Shown: positions 1-16,612 of the stretch, one piece after another
How positions within the stretch are numbered: position 1 is the first letter of the stretch
Layout of the letters: each line of letters starts with the position of its first letter
Origin: Rutstroemia sp. NJR-2017a BVV2
Lineage: Eukaryota > Ascomycota > Leotiomycetes > Helotiales > Rutstroemiaceae
Direction: 5' to 3'
NCBI GenBank assembly: GCA_002946415.1
Contig: NJPS01000051.1
Span: forward strand, 918,001 to 982,000
DNA length: 64,000 nucleotides
The notes under the pieces: model-generated
What the model was told of the DNA's origin: nothing
Seen by the model: the letters and a program-made list of their open reading frames with translations, nothing else
The model's database searches: none
Made by a program: the position numbers and the translations under genes

Positions 1-175
1 ACATCGGTGACTTCAACTACATATCCATTGTGTCGCGGTCAAGGTTGATGCGAAGAATGTATTAGATTCGACTGTCGTTTGGATATTTCATTTCCTTAGA
101 ATATATCATTCTACATCGTTGCATTGTTCGATATACGCAGATTTCTCTTAGACCTATCTCCCTACCTACTACAAA

Positions 176-1392
176 ATGGCCTCTCCTCCATCATCGAATA
201 CCAATTTCGCCGAGGGGACGAAAGTAGAGCAGTTGACATCTCATACATACTCTGCGTATTTTCCAGATGTGAGTTACGCTGCATTCAGAAACCGAGCTCA
301 ATCGCTCATCTACAAATGACTCCAGCTCCCGCTGTGAATATATATGTCAAATTGCTAACACGCCCACTAGGACTGGTGCATAGGCTCAGGTTAGATAATA
401 AGAAAGCTAGTTGGCGATCCAGATGATATCTAACCAATGTATTTCAGTGGCTCACGGAGGCTTTATAACGTCTGTGTTTCTCAATGTATCCACAACCCAT
501 TTCCGCACCACTCTATCCGCCCAAAACCAGCCCCATCCCATCGCTCTACACCTCGAATTCCTCCGGCGCACCCAATCCGGCCCCGCCCTCTTCACTGGTA
601 GGCCCACCTCCTTATCCCTCCCTTATCTCTCCATCATTCTTCCCTCTTCCCTCACCCCCCACTCCCATAAAACACTAACCCCTCATCCCCCCCCTAGTTC
701 AAGACACCAAACTCGGCCGCCAGTCCTCCATCCTCCACATCACCCTCACGCAAGACTCCCGCTCCGAAGTCGTCGGCTACATAACACACAGCAACACCGC
801 CACCGAGACTGGGCCCAGCACCCCGTACCACTACACGCCTCACCCGCCACCACTCCCAGCCTCGCTTCCTTTGTTGCGCGAGAACCGCGATCCCAATTAC
901 GCCGTCCGCGAGATGCCATTTGCCAGTTTCCGCAAAGCCAGCACCAAAGCCGTGCTGCAATTCCCGCGCCACGGCCAGCCCAGCCCCACCATTTCCGACG
1001 AATGGATCAAGCTTTCTACCGGGGAGCGCTGGACGGATGTCGGGTTGGGGTATGTGTGTGATATGTATCCCATGCCTTCCGAGTTTCAGGAGGCTACTAC
1101 CAAGTCTGACAAGGAGACTATGATTCCGGGTGCGAAGTATTGGTTTCCGACATTGCTTTTGAATATAGACTTCAAGAAGTCGTTGCCAGAAGAAGGCGTA
1201 GAATGGCTGTTTGTAAGAGTGGAGAGGAAGCAGGTGAAGAATGGGCGGATGGATATTGAATTGGTGGTTTGGGACGAGGGGGGAGATTTGGTGGCTGTGA
1301 GCAATCATGTTGCCTATGTTGTAGGGGCAGAGAGAAATATGAAGGAGAGGGACGCGGTGAATAGAAGTAAGGCTGGAGCGAGTAAGATATGA
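176..1392 (+). CDS. Acyl-CoA thioesterase-like protein (hot-dog fold), 318 aa, four exons
   Basis: Proposed exons are 176-268, 371-389, 448-597 and 698-1392, giving 957 nt and 318 aa in one frame. The joined protein reads FPD-DWCIGS-VAHGGF near residues 29-43. This is the conserved N-terminal motif of the fungal thioesterase-like superfamily (double hot-dog acyl-CoA thioesterase-like proteins), followed by an LHLEFLRR-type strand. A second hot-dog half covers roughly residues 180-300 (SDEWIKLSTGERWTDVGLGYVCDM and onward). Members hydrolyse acyl-CoA thioesters; the substrate cannot be told here. No targeting signal is obvious. Exon 2 has only 19 nt. The first intron has a GTGAGT donor and CTAAC branch; the second has a weak GTTAGA donor but a good CTAAC branch and ATTTCAG acceptor. 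The start at 176 is the first ATG in frame. The gene converges on eIF3j. Family confidence is good, exact function low. Confidence 0.82.
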
Positions 1393-1868
1393 TCAAAGAT
1401 GCAGTTAAACAAAGTATTGGGCAAAGGTAGATATGCATATAAACACAGCTCCCCTCAAGACTTGAGAGGTTGAAGCAATTGAGATATATATCACTCCTCA
1501 ATATATGGGAAGGAAGGAATCGAGACGATTGAAACTGTACCCTAATGAACTTTGATTATGCCTCCAACACTCCATGTAGACACGCAATATTAAAGTAGAT
1601 AACCTCTATGTGATGTTCCATTGCTTTTTCCCACAACTATCAAATGAACTAAGTCCCCAGCCCGGAGCCTTGGTTCTAGATTCTTCACATGCCCTTTATC
1701 CTTAATACTTCCGGCGATGTGACCACACAAGACTGGCAGGGAGGTGCCGGGCGCTCTGTGGGCAAGACCCTTGTACGTATTGGCACCATATGAGATGAAG
1801 GCCAGAAGTGTCTTGATTGTAGGGACGCCGAGGATACTGATAGACAATGACCGAAAACCAAAGTCGTT
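1393..1868. other. Intergenic, 3' ends of two convergent genes
   Basis: About 480 bp between the stop of the thioesterase-like gene and the last exon of the eIF3j gene. It should hold both 3' UTRs. Short open frames here have no recognisable composition and I see no gene or repeat. Confidence 0.6.
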
Positions 1869-2930
1869 TCACATGAAATCATCACTGTAGAGTGTCAGTA
1901 TGCAATAAACTAGTGCAGCGACAGCGGCAAGAGGAACTCACTCTCCGTAGTCGTCATCATAGGCATTGACGTCTTTAGCTGTCGACTCATTTCTGCTCGC
2001 GACCAAAGCAACCTTGGTCTTCTGAGCCTTGCTCTTCTTTCCACCCTTCTCAGCTGCCTTCTCCTCCTTCATCTTCTCATTACTTAAAGTAGTCAAAGTA
2101 CTGGCAATCTTCTTGATCTGTTCACTTGAGAGGTCTTTGGCGAGTTGCTTGGTGAATTCTTGTAAGAAGGCACTATATTGAACCTTCTTAGAGTTGCCAG
2201 TTATGAGCGGAACAAGTGTGTCGCGCATCTTCTCGAATTGTGGCTTTGTCTTGGGATCGAAGAGTGGAAGTTTTGTAAGATCAACGGTAGTTGAGGGATC
2301 CTTGGCGTCAACTTGAACAGCGTTTGCGGCGGTTGTTGCCTTGCGTGAATTGCTGATACCGATGTTTCCAAACAAGTCCTCGGCGTGCTTCAAGTCTGAT
2401 TCTTGTTCGGTCCTTCGGAGACGTTCTCTTCTCGTAGCTTCGTCCTCATCACTGCTATCCTCATCTTCTTCTGCGAGTCTGCGAGCATGCTCGGCCTGAC
2501 GTTCTGCGATACGTTGTGCCTTGGATTTCTTGTTGGCAGCAGCTTCCGCCTCTGCCTTGGCTTTTCGCGCAGCTTCTGCCTTAGCCTTTTCTCGTTCAAC
2601 CTCAGAATCCTCTGCTGCATCCCATGAATCTAAAACGTCGTCGCTATCTTCTTCATCATCGAACTTCCTTCTGCCAGCAGCAGCAGCAGCAGCAGCGTTT
2701 TGTGCGGGGGAGTTTGGTGCGCTCTCCTCTTCCGAGGACTCTTCGTCTGTTTGAAAGAGTGTTTGTCAGCCAAGAGAAATGTAAAGCATCTTCTGCAGTA
2801 TTCTATTCCCGCAGAAGAAAGCCACAGACGATCATGACAACACATGCCACAAATTCTCCCGCCGTCATCTACATGGCTTGTGAAACAGTCATGAATAAAT
2901 CTTTGGCCACTTACCCCACTTCTCAGGCAT
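1869..2930 (-). CDS. HCR1: Eukaryotic translation initiation factor 3 subunit J (eIF3j/Hcr1), 278 aa
   Basis: Exons on the minus strand are 2915-2930, 1942-2746 and 1869-1884, totalling 837 nt. The protein starts MPEKWD, has an acidic N-terminal region with the family motif DSWD, then a long Lys/Glu/Ala coiled coil (RKAKAEAEAAANKK). The conserved eIF3j core follows (DLKHAEDLFGNIG, LPLFDPKTKPQFEKM), and the tail is DDDYGDDDFM. eIF3j is the loosely bound eIF3 subunit that contacts the 40S decoding centre and acts in start-site scanning and ribosome recycling. The first and last coding exons are each only 16 nt. If the last intron is not spliced, translation ends at once with GE-stop, losing the acidic DDFM tail. 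A GCA/CAG run encodes seven alanines near residue 25. The start follows from the conserved MPEKWD and the GTAAGT donor. Confidence 0.93.
2669..2698 (-). repeat. CAG/CTG-type trinucleotide run coding for polyalanine in eIF3j
   Basis: A run of CAG triplets on the plus strand reads as consecutive Ala codons in the eIF3j N-terminal acidic region (NAAAAAAAGRRK). Such runs are length-variable in many genes. Confidence 0.7.
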
Positions 2931-3441
2931 TTTTGTGATTTTATGTGGATTTTGCAAGCGGATGAAGTCGTCTTTGTTTATCAGTCTGACGGGAGGAGAT
3001 GTGGTCGCAAATATCTACCACTTCGTTGCGAAATCCTCTCGTCTTAGTGTACGGGTGTGGTGGAAGCAGAAAGAACTCAAGAATAATTGTTGGAAGATTT
3101 GGCCAAGGACGGACTAGGTTTGCGCCCGCACTTGCAGGAAATCGGAGTCTTTTACTTTAACACCGATCGGAAGTGGGTTCTCGAGGTTCTGTGGGCTGCC
3201 CGATTTTAAAGGAATACCTATTTCAGTCGATGGATCCCAATAAACAAGGAACAATAAACAATAGCAATCTTCACACTTTGATGCAGTTCGAGGGAAACAG
3301 CACATTCATCAACTCTCCAAGTGTATGCTTCTTCATTTTGTGCTTTCATTTATTCGTTAGATAGCCCTAAGTAACGGCACATCTCGTTCATCCCACGCGA
3401 AATCACTACCTTACACTTTTTTGAAACCCCCTAAACCACAT
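2931..3441. other. Intergenic, eIF3j promoter side and enolase 3' side
   Basis: About 510 bp between the eIF3j start and the enolase stop, both genes on the minus strand. It should contain the enolase 3' UTR and the eIF3j promoter. No convincing coding frame. Confidence 0.55.
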
Positions 3442-6489
<3,048 letters not shown>

Positions 6490-7832
6490 ATGGCTAGCAA
6501 CGATGAAGAGCGCGCGCATGCGTTGTCAACATTCAAAGAAAAGCTATTGGAGTCTAGGGAATGGGAAGCAAAGTTAAAGGCTCTGCGGTTAGAGATCAAG
6601 GGTTTACAGAAGGATTTCGATCATACTGAAGATAACATCAAAGCTCTGCAAAGTGTTGGACAGATCATCGGTGAAGTCTTGAAACAACTGGATGATGAGA
6701 GATGTGAGTGGCTAAAGCATCCAGCGTCATTCAACAATTCTGACCAAGAGTCTATCTAGTCATCGTCAAAGCCTCCTCCGGCCCCAGATATGTCGTTGGC
6801 TGCAGATCGAAAGTCGACAAGGTGAAGTTGAAGCAAGGAACTCGTGTAGCGCTCGATATGACCACCCTCACAATAATGCGCATGCTCCCTCGAGAAGTCG
6901 ATCCGCTCGTCTACAACATGTCATTGGAGGACCCTGGACAAGTCAGCTTCGGAGGAATTGGTGGATTGAATGAACAGATTCGAGAACTCCGAGAGGTTAT
7001 TGAGCTTCCATTAAAGAACCCGGAACTCTTTCTGCGAGTTGGTATCAAGCCGCCGAAGGGTGTTTTGCTGTATGGACCTCCAGGAACGGGAAAGACCTTG
7101 TTAGCCAGAGCTGTCGCTAGCAGCTTAGAAACTAACTTCTTGAAAGGTATTGTTCCTCCGTTGATGTCCTCGTTTCGTTGGATTATACTGATTTTGGTTA
7201 GTCGTCTCGTCTGCTATCGTCGACAAATACATTGGAGAGTCTGCACGTTTGATCAGAGAAATGTTCGGGTATGCGAAGGAACATGAGCCTTGTATCATTT
7301 TCATGGATGAAATTGATGCCATTGGTGGTCGAAGATTCTCTGAGGGAACTTCCGCAGATCGTGAAATTCAGAGAACTTTGATGGAATTACTGAACCAGCT
7401 TGATGGTTTCGATTACTTGGGGAAGACAAAGATTATTATGGCTACCAATCGTCCAGATACTCTTGACCCTGCTCTGCTCAGAGCTGGACGTCTCGACAGA
7501 AAGATTGAGATTCCACTGCCAAATGAGGTTGGACGCTTGGAGATCATGAAGATTCATGCTTCTAGTGTGGTTATGGATGGCGATGTTGACTTTGAGAGTG
7601 TGGTAAAGATGAGTGATGGTTTGAACGGTGCCGATTTACGGAACGTCGTCACAGAAGCGTGCGTACTGTCCTGTCCAATGTCACAAATACTTCATACTGA
7701 CAAATTTCCAGTGGTCTGTTTGCCATCAAAGATTATAGGGACGCGGTTAATCAGGATGATTTCAACAAAGCAGTGCGAAAGGTGGCGGAGACGAAGAAGT
7801 TGGAGGGTAAGCTCGAATATCAAAAGCTATGA
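6490..7832 (+). CDS. RPT4: 26S proteasome regulatory ATPase subunit Rpt4, 392 aa
   Basis: Exons are 6490-6703, 6760-7146, 7202-7658 and 7712-7832 (1179 nt). This is one of six AAA+ ATPases of the 19S base ring that unfold substrates and feed them to the 20S core. The N-terminal coiled coil (residues 10-60) runs into the family string [18 protein letters not shown]. An OB-like segment follows ([16 protein letters not shown]). The AAA domain has Walker A GPPGTGKT at 177-184, the pore loop region [15 protein letters not shown], Walker [14 protein letters not shown] and the arginine-finger region [12 protein letters not shown]. The order of these strings matches Rpt4 (PSMC6) rather than the other Rpt subunits. 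The C-terminus LEYQKL lacks an HbYX motif, as is normal for Rpt4. Intron junctions restore [14 protein letters not shown] and [13 protein letters not shown]. Confidence 0.96.
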
Positions 7833-9799
7833 TCTCCGCATAGATTGTATTTTAGCATGACGCAGCGCATTAATGAGGTCGGTTGGGCATCTTGCTTGAC
7901 TGTGTAAGAATATCAACATGGAGGAAGATACCATGATATTTCCCCATATTGTACAAAAGCCGAAGCTGTCGCCACATATGACATCGATTCGTAATCTTAC
8001 TCCATTATGCTTTCCAGCTTTGCCATATCTTATCCTAACCATCCGTGTTTCCTACTCGCTTGAATAGGGGCCCTCGTATTTGACCTACTGATCTGACCCT
8101 CCAACGTTGGACGTTGTGGGGGTCATTGGTGGGGAGCTCGAGCGTCAAAAAAATGGATTTATTGATCCGCCATGAGACAATTGAGAACCCATTGGGGAAG
8201 AAAACAGAAACAGTGATGGCCACTATCGGACCGGCCGAATGGATGTGTCCGCGGCTGCACCTCAGTCCCTTAAAAATTGAAGAAAATTCCTTATGACCAT
8301 CTGAGCGAATTCTCGTAGAATTGCCCAGCAGGAACCAACACAGCACACCCAACATGAAGCCTCAGACCCACAAAAGGACAGTTGCAGTTTGTTGGCTTAG
8401 CTGGCGGGAATACGGTGTACGGATCCAGAACAACGGTTTCCGTCAGATCGCATGGTAGTGGTGGATGCAGCTGGCTAGTCAATGTACTTGTATATGTATG
8501 TTGCTAGGGGTAAGCATGTCAACAAAGCTCTACCTCCCCTCTCCCCTTTCGCGATATCTTCATACTCTCGTAGTTCATCGGAAAGTAATCGATTGCGGAA
8601 GAGGCTGTGATCCGCCGAAGTGAGCTTTTCTTACGAAAGTTCAGCCAACGTTAACCTTGCCCCCCTCCAGGAACTGGAATACCCCGACACTACTTTGTAG
8701 ATGTACCTTTATTTAGATTAAGCGCACCTCGTAGACGGATTAAGTGTGGCTTGGACGCCCTTCAATGCTTGGCTGGCGTTGAATGTTCACCTAGACCTGG
8801 AGAAATTGAGAATTTTCATGAGTTCTTGCAGATATTGATACGCCATCGAGGAAGCAGCTCCCCGTGTTGAAAGGGAGGATGAGGATAGGGCATGGGCTGG
8901 CCAGGACTGTGGTCGAGAGTTTCAAAGTCTAGGGATACAGTAGTTTTTATCAGTGAGACAAACCGAGGAGGTCCATATCCACAATCCAGAGCTGGGGGGT
9001 TACTAAGGGAATGGTAGTGGCATGAATACCTAGTTAGGTCACTGGGTGTGGAACGCAGGACAACGACATGATGCTCGAACGAGGAGATAGGAAACGGCTG
9101 AGAGAGCTGTCCTCTAGTCTTCCCCTTAACTTACTATTACTCTGGTAATTTTTCGTAATTTTTGGCCATCTTCGTAATTGTCGTAAATCTTGTACAGCCT
9201 CAAGGGGTCTCTTCCTACCGTACCATGCCTCCCTAGTCGTTAGCATGATTGATGTGCGCAATCCGCAGTCACAATTGGCTCGTACCTGGACACGCCGGGT
9301 TGCTTTTATGTGCCTAGCAACAAAGCTAATGATTCGCAAACATATTTTCGGGGAGCAGAGGCAAGGCATGGCAAGGCGGTGGGCTGGTCGGTGGGAGAAA
9401 AAGAACAATAGTACTGCTGTAAGTAAGTAAGTACCGTCGTAGTAGCAGTTCTAGTCTCTAAGCAAATGCAAAGCAAATCCAAATGGATCGGGAGGCACTT
9501 GCACTGACACCTTGACTGACTGGCACTGACTGGACTGGCACGTTCAGACGAAAAAGAACATCTTTGCTTGATTGAAAAGACAGCTCATCCCCGCCATTCT
9601 CCTACTTCCACATAAAACTCTCCACACCTCCCGTCTTCCCATCTTCTTCTCTTCTACCTCTTCTCATCTTTCATTCGTTCTCCCTTTCAATCTGCCCGTC
9701 TACAGTTGTTTTTCTTGCGATTGCCAACTCTCGCAGTGAACACCTACACGCATATTCATACAACCACCAGAGGATTCCGTATCATAGAATACAGCAGCA
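7833..9799. other. Intergenic upstream of GFA1
   Basis: About 2 kb. The left part should hold the RPT4 3' UTR and the right part the GFA1 promoter and leader. Open frames at 8035-8355 and 9034-9408 have no family features. No RNA gene or mobile element recognised. Confidence 0.55.
9590..9711 (+). promoter_or_regulatory. Pyrimidine-rich leader/core promoter tract of GFA1
   Basis: A long CT-rich stretch (repeated TCTTC/CTCC blocks) lies about 90-210 bp before the GFA1 start. CT-rich tracts of this kind sit next to transcription start sites of strongly expressed genes in filamentous fungi. The exact start site is not visible. Confidence 0.5.
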
Positions 9800-12234
<2,435 letters not shown>

Positions 12235-12913
12235 ATGGGTCAATTGCAAGGGGCATTGATTGTTTAGGCTTGTAAGCTTTCTTTTTGGCATAATATCATG
12301 GACTTAGCGAGAGTGGGCTCTAAAAACTGGTTTGGGAACTTCACATTGTCTGATTTTTTGCGAGCTGATACGATACTGATATGATTATGGGATGAATGGG
12401 ATGGATGGATGCTTTGATTGGTTGGTTGGTTGGTTGGATGGATGGGGTGGGTGGACTGCAGAGACAGACAGCGTTTCGTGGATCGTGATGTGTGACGAAT
12501 GGATGAAAATCTTTTTTCGTTTTACTTAGATATTACATTTGCGAAGATCATATTTATATGCATCAATCTAATGCGACTTCAAAATCATTCTGTACTGTCC
12601 AGTCTGTCCTTAAAGATGTGGTGAAATGAAACGTTCAACTGCCGGTTTGACACAAGCAGGAAACCCCTTCGGTAGAGTCATTCCAAGAAATTTATACATT
12701 GCTAGCAATTGGTCATACATAAATACAAACTATCTCTTCACAAACTCCATCGAGCTGCTCGTCCATGTACGACGAGCAAATGCCCTCCAATTTCACGCCC
12801 GCCCGCTCCCATCAACTCCAAGTAACACCACCACACGCTAGGCGCACAACTAGGCACGCATGCACTTGCACAACTCTTCGTTCTCATCGAAAAAGGAAGA
12901 AGATTTAATGTAT
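12235..12913. other. Intergenic between convergent GFA1 and MPH1
   Basis: About 680 bp holding the two 3' UTRs and a short TTGG/GGAT repeat cluster. No gene seen. Confidence 0.6.
12399..12453. repeat. TTGG and GGAT microsatellite cluster
   Basis: Three GGAT-like units are followed by five consecutive TTGG units (12418-12437) and then GGATGGGGTGGGTGG, downstream of the GFA1 stop. Confidence 0.8.
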
Positions 12914-15900
12914 TCACTCGTCACTATCACTATCCTCCAGAACCCTCCGTGTCTTATTAATCCTTCCCGCTGCTCTCTTCTTCATAAACATATTAGACGT
13001 ACTCGGTGTCGCCACCGAGGAACTAGACATCGAGAGTACTGTTTGTCTTATCACTGGATTCGATTCTCTTTTCTTAAACGTCGATGACAATCGGCCTATG
13101 TCCTCTATAGCGGGTAAATCATCATCGTCGTCATCATCCTCGTCCTGATCGCTATCCCTCCCTCTTATTTTACCCCTCCCCTCCGCAACCAACGGCGGCG
13201 ACGAACTCCTCGTCCACGACGACATGGCTCCTCCCCCTTGCGTCTGCGTCTGCGTCGCGAGAAAATCCGCCAAACTCCCAATATCCGACTCCTCGCTCGC
13301 ATCCAGATCGTCCATGTCGCTGGTGCGATCTACATTTTCACCCGGGCCTTCCTCTTCGGAATCGGCGGGTGGTTGCGTGAGTTGCGATTCGCGCGTGCGG
13401 GATACCATGGAGGAACCGCTGTCGGAGTCTTGTTCGTCTTCGAGGAGGAGTTGGCGCTCGATGGCGGAGCGGAGGGGGTGGGATGTCGATTTGGGTTTGG
13501 ACTGGGGTCTCGGTTTCGAGGGGACAACTTTGCTCTTGGTGGGTTTGCGGGGTTTGGGATCTTTTGGGGTGCTGGCGCCTTTGGATGGTTTGGGTAGGGT
13601 TGGAGATTTTGGCTTTTTGGGCGTGGTGTTTTGGAGGTCTGCTTCTAGAGGTAGATTTGGTATGCTGTCGAGATCTGAAGGCGGCTCGTCCCCATAAGGT
13701 TTAATGTCGCGATCTTCCGGGCGTTGCAATTCTGACAGCGTCTTGAATAACTTAACACATCTCTTGGTGTACTTGCCATGCTTTACATTGGCAGTTCGAG
13801 TCAAAGATCGTTGTGTAACGGGTTGGGCAATCATACTAGGCATGTCTACCTCCTGCGATGCATTATCAGAAACCTTTAAGAAGCGTCGATCAAGCTCTGC
13901 CATCTCTTTGGGTGTCAGTAAGACGGACTCGAGGGGAGGAATTGGAGCCAGTTCATCTATCTCTTTGACTTTGGGCTTGGGTTTAGGTTTGCGTGTGATG
14001 CCGAAATTTGTCAAAGGATTACCTTCGTCGTCAAGTCTAGAGGCCTTGAGGAACCCAGTCTCTACACCGTCAGGCATGTGGAACTTCTTGGGCGGTTTCT
14101 TCTTTGGCTTAGCACGTCGCTTAGGTTCTGGTAATGAAGTATCTTGAGTATTCTCAGGTGGGATCTCAATGATGCGCTTGTCGACAACAGGTTTGACGTC
14201 TCGCGGTACAATTCGAGCCGAGAGATCGTGTCTGAAAGAAAATCGAGCGCCAGAGCTGATCATGTTTTGCATTTGCTGGTAGTTATCCTTTGATTTCCGG
14301 TATGAATCTTCCTCCTTGCCTCGCATCAGGAGGAGAACGATACGACCAGCTCTTTTTCTTCCTGTACGTCCCATTCTTTGTAGCATTCGAATGGGTGATG
14401 AAGAGGAGTCGTAGCAAACAATCAGATCGACCTGACCGATGTCTAATCCTTCCTCTCCAATACTTGTAGCAACAATGACGTTGACTACACCGGCCTTGAA
14501 TTTTCGGATGGTGTCCAACTGCTTTTCCTGGTTCATACCTTCCGATCGTTTCGAATCACTCTGGCCAACGAAGACAGAGGCTCTGATCATCGGACCATGT
14601 TTGTTAAGTGCCCTTACAATATCCTCTGCACTATCTCGATACTCTGAGAAAACTATCACCCTAGTGCTGGATGGTGGGGCATCATCGCCGTGCAGACCAT
14701 CGCCAGCATCGAGAAAATGATTCAATATCTCATCACAAAGACAAGTCAGTTTTGGGTGGCCAATGAAATCATCTTTTTTGATCCATCCTGATACTCTATC
14801 CATCATCTTCTGAAAGTCTGGGTGATTGACAATCTCCTTCTTGTACTTCCCACCTTTGCCATCTTCGACTTCAGCTCGAAATTCATTGATATTCGAGTAA
14901 AAAGCACTAATTCCATGGAAGTTAAGCAGCTTTATGGAATGAGCCACGCTTGTTAATACAGTAAACAACGCATTTACCATTCCCTTGAGTCCCATGTTTG
15001 CGCTTCGGCCAGCTGCTGACCCCATCCAGGTCTTTCTGGCTTGCAACATTCCAAACTGCGTCAGACTCATAGGATCTTTATTGTAGTAGCAATTATTCGC
15101 GCATAGCTTGTTGACTAAAGGTTGCAGCGCATTCGAGAAGAGTTCTTTAACCATGATTATCTCATCTGAGGGATCTAGGAGTATTTCATCAATATCTCGT
15201 CGATGCACATATTGTCTAATATCCATAGACTCCTCGGTTCGGATTTCAACTTTAGCAATCTCCAGATTATCGATGACTTCCTGCACCGCTTCAACAGTTG
15301 CTCCAGGAGTAGCCGTCAACGCAAGCACGCGGAAGCTCTTGTTGAATCGTCGAATGAACTGTACTACTTTGACATACGAGTAATTTCCCGTGGCTCGATG
15401 TGCTTCATCGACGATGAGCAGCACAATCTTTTTAGGATCAGCAATGCCAGACTTCAGATCATTATCAATGGTTTGCGGGGTCATGAAAAAGACCCTCTTC
15501 TCGGCCCATTCTTCTGCTCTCAGCGCCGGTTGCTGATCGCCCGTAAGCATAGTTGTGACCGATCTCGGTATGCCTGCAATCTCAAAGCAGGCCTTGACTT
15601 GCTGAGAGACCAAGGGCTTCGTAGGGGCCACAAAGACAATCTGGGCGTCCTTGGTCCACCGGAAGAAATTGAGCATGATAGTTGCAGCAATGAACGTTTT
15701 TCCAAGACCCGTAGGTAGGGCTACCAAAAGATTATTGAAGAGACCGCTGTGAACGATACTGTATTGATATTCACGTATTGAACCCAAGTTCGTTGGATAA
15801 ACCCAGGTATTGAGGGCCTCTCTGTTTAATGCATGGTGAGTTGGCAGCTCTGGCGTTTTGTTTACCAGATAATTATGGACTTTCTTTGCTTGGGTAGCAG

Positions 15901-16612
15901 ATGGCGGTTCGTTTGGAGCGCGCCCGCCAAAGAGTGTTGTTTGTTTTAGGCCATTCTGAGGCGCTACCAGTCGCTGACTGCGGAACGGTTGTGTAAATGT
16001 AGGTGGAGACGAGGTTATGGTAATGGATGTATCAGGCTGTCCCTGCTCTGGTGATGGTGATGGTGATGGCGAAAAGGCATCAGAAGGCAGATCTTCAAGC
16101 TCCCTTGTATAATCATCCACCGGGGCTGGAGTGCTTGTTTTCTTCTGCGCATTGGAAGGCCTGGAAACCGTAGTCGGTCGCGACACTTCCCTCGTTTGCA
16201 ATACTGGCGCTGGTCTTTGCTGAGGGACTGCTATCGGAACTGGCTCGGGTATTGGTCTAGGTTTCCTGTATATCGGCCCTCTGATCCTATATGGGCTTGA
16301 ATCTGGCATTGCATCTGCCTGCGTAGCACCCAAGATGACCGCTGCAGGCACTTCTTCCGCACCATAATGAACCTTTATCTTTTTCTGCTTGTTCCCATTG
16401 GCATCCTCATCATCGCCAGTCCCTGCGGAATCTCTGGATCGCCGTCGCGGCCTAAAATCGACTTCGTCATCGTCAAGTTCATCGTCCGCACTGAGTCGCC
16501 TTCGTTTCCGTCGATGCTCCGAATTCGAGGGAAGTGTTTGCGATGCCTGGGTGAAAGCTTGATCCCATAGGTCTTCCTCTATATCTCCATACTCGTCTTC
16601 ATCCGACATCAC
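12914..16612 (-). CDS. MPH1: ATP-dependent DNA helicase Mph1 (FANCM/Hef family), 1232 aa, single exon
   Basis: One uninterrupted frame. Mph1 is a 3'-5' SF2 helicase related to human FANCM that unwinds D-loops and remodels stalled forks in recombination-linked repair. The N-terminal 270 residues are acidic and Ser/Pro-rich with a QTTLFGG motif near 224-230. The helicase core has Walker A TGLGKT at 301-306, [13 protein letters not shown], the DEAH box at 402-405 ([12 protein letters not shown]), ALTATPG (motif III), then the C-terminal helicase lobe with [28 protein letters not shown] and [12 protein letters not shown] (motif VI). The last 400 residues are basic and Ser/Pro-rich, ending in EDSDSDE. 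The length matches filamentous-ascomycete orthologues. Two ATGs (16612 and 16609) are adjacent; either may be used. The intact core argues for an active enzyme. Confidence 0.96.
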   Translation of the reverse strand: MMSDEDEYGDIEEDLWDQAFTQASQTLPSNSEHRRKRRRLSADDELDDDEVDFRPRRRSRDSAGTGDDEDANGNKQKKIKVHYGAEEVPAAVILGATQADAMPDSSPYRIRGPIYRKPRPIPEPVPIAVPQQRPAPVLQTREVSRPTTVSRPSNAQKKTSTPAPVDDYTRELEDLPSDAFSPSPSPSPEQGQPDTSITITSSPPTFTQPFRSQRLVAPQNGLKQTTLFGGRAPNEPPSATQAKKVHNYLVNKTPELPTHHALNREALNTWVYPTNLGSIREYQYSIVHSGLFNNLLVALPTGLGKTFIAATIMLNFFRWTKDAQIVFVAPTKPLVSQQVKACFEIAGIPRSVTTMLTGDQQPALRAEEWAEKRVFFMTPQTIDNDLKSGIADPKKIVLLIVDEAHRATGNYSYVKVVQFIRRFNKSFRVLALTATPGATVEAVQEVIDNLEIAKVEIRTEESMDIRQYVHRRDIDEILLDPSDEIIMVKELFSNALQPLVNKLCANNCYYNKDPMSLTQFGMLQARKTWMGSAAGRSANMGLKGMVNALFTVLTSVAHSIKLLNFHGISAFYSNINEFRAEVEDGKGGKYKKEIVNHPDFQKMMDRVSGWIKKDDFIGHPKLTCLCDEILNHFLDAGDGLHGDDAPPSSTRVIVFSEYRDSAEDIVRALNKHGPMIRASVFVGQSDSKRSEGMNQEKQLDTIRKFKAGVVNVIVATSIGEEGLDIGQVDLIVCYDSSSSPIRMLQRMGRTGRKRAGRIVLLLMRGKEEDSYRKSKDNYQQMQNMISSGARFSFRHDLSARIVPRDVKPVVDKRIIEIPPENTQDTSLPEPKRRAKPKKKPPKKFHMPDGVETGFLKASRLDDEGNPLTNFGITRKPKPKPKVKEIDELAPIPPLESVLLTPKEMAELDRRFLKVSDNASQEVDMPSMIAQPVTQRSLTRTANVKHGKYTKRCVKLFKTLSELQRPEDRDIKPYGDEPPSDLDSIPNLPLEADLQNTTPKKPKSPTLPKPSKGASTPKDPKPRKPTKSKVVPSKPRPQSKPKSTSHPLRSAIERQLLLEDEQDSDSGSSMVSRTRESQLTQPPADSEEEGPGENVDRTSDMDDLDASEESDIGSLADFLATQTQTQGGGAMSSWTRSSSPPLVAEGRGKIRGRDSDQDEDDDDDDDLPAIEDIGRLSSTFKKRESNPVIRQTVLSMSSSSVATPSTSNMFMKKRAAGRINKTRRVLEDSDSDE

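Noticed and set aside
411..1061. Alternative frame over the thioesterase gene
   Set aside because: It crosses the third intron and loses the family motifs; the spliced model reads them through.
13224..14147. Plus-strand frames inside MPH1
   Set aside because: They overlap the complete, motif-bearing Mph1 frame and are low-complexity.
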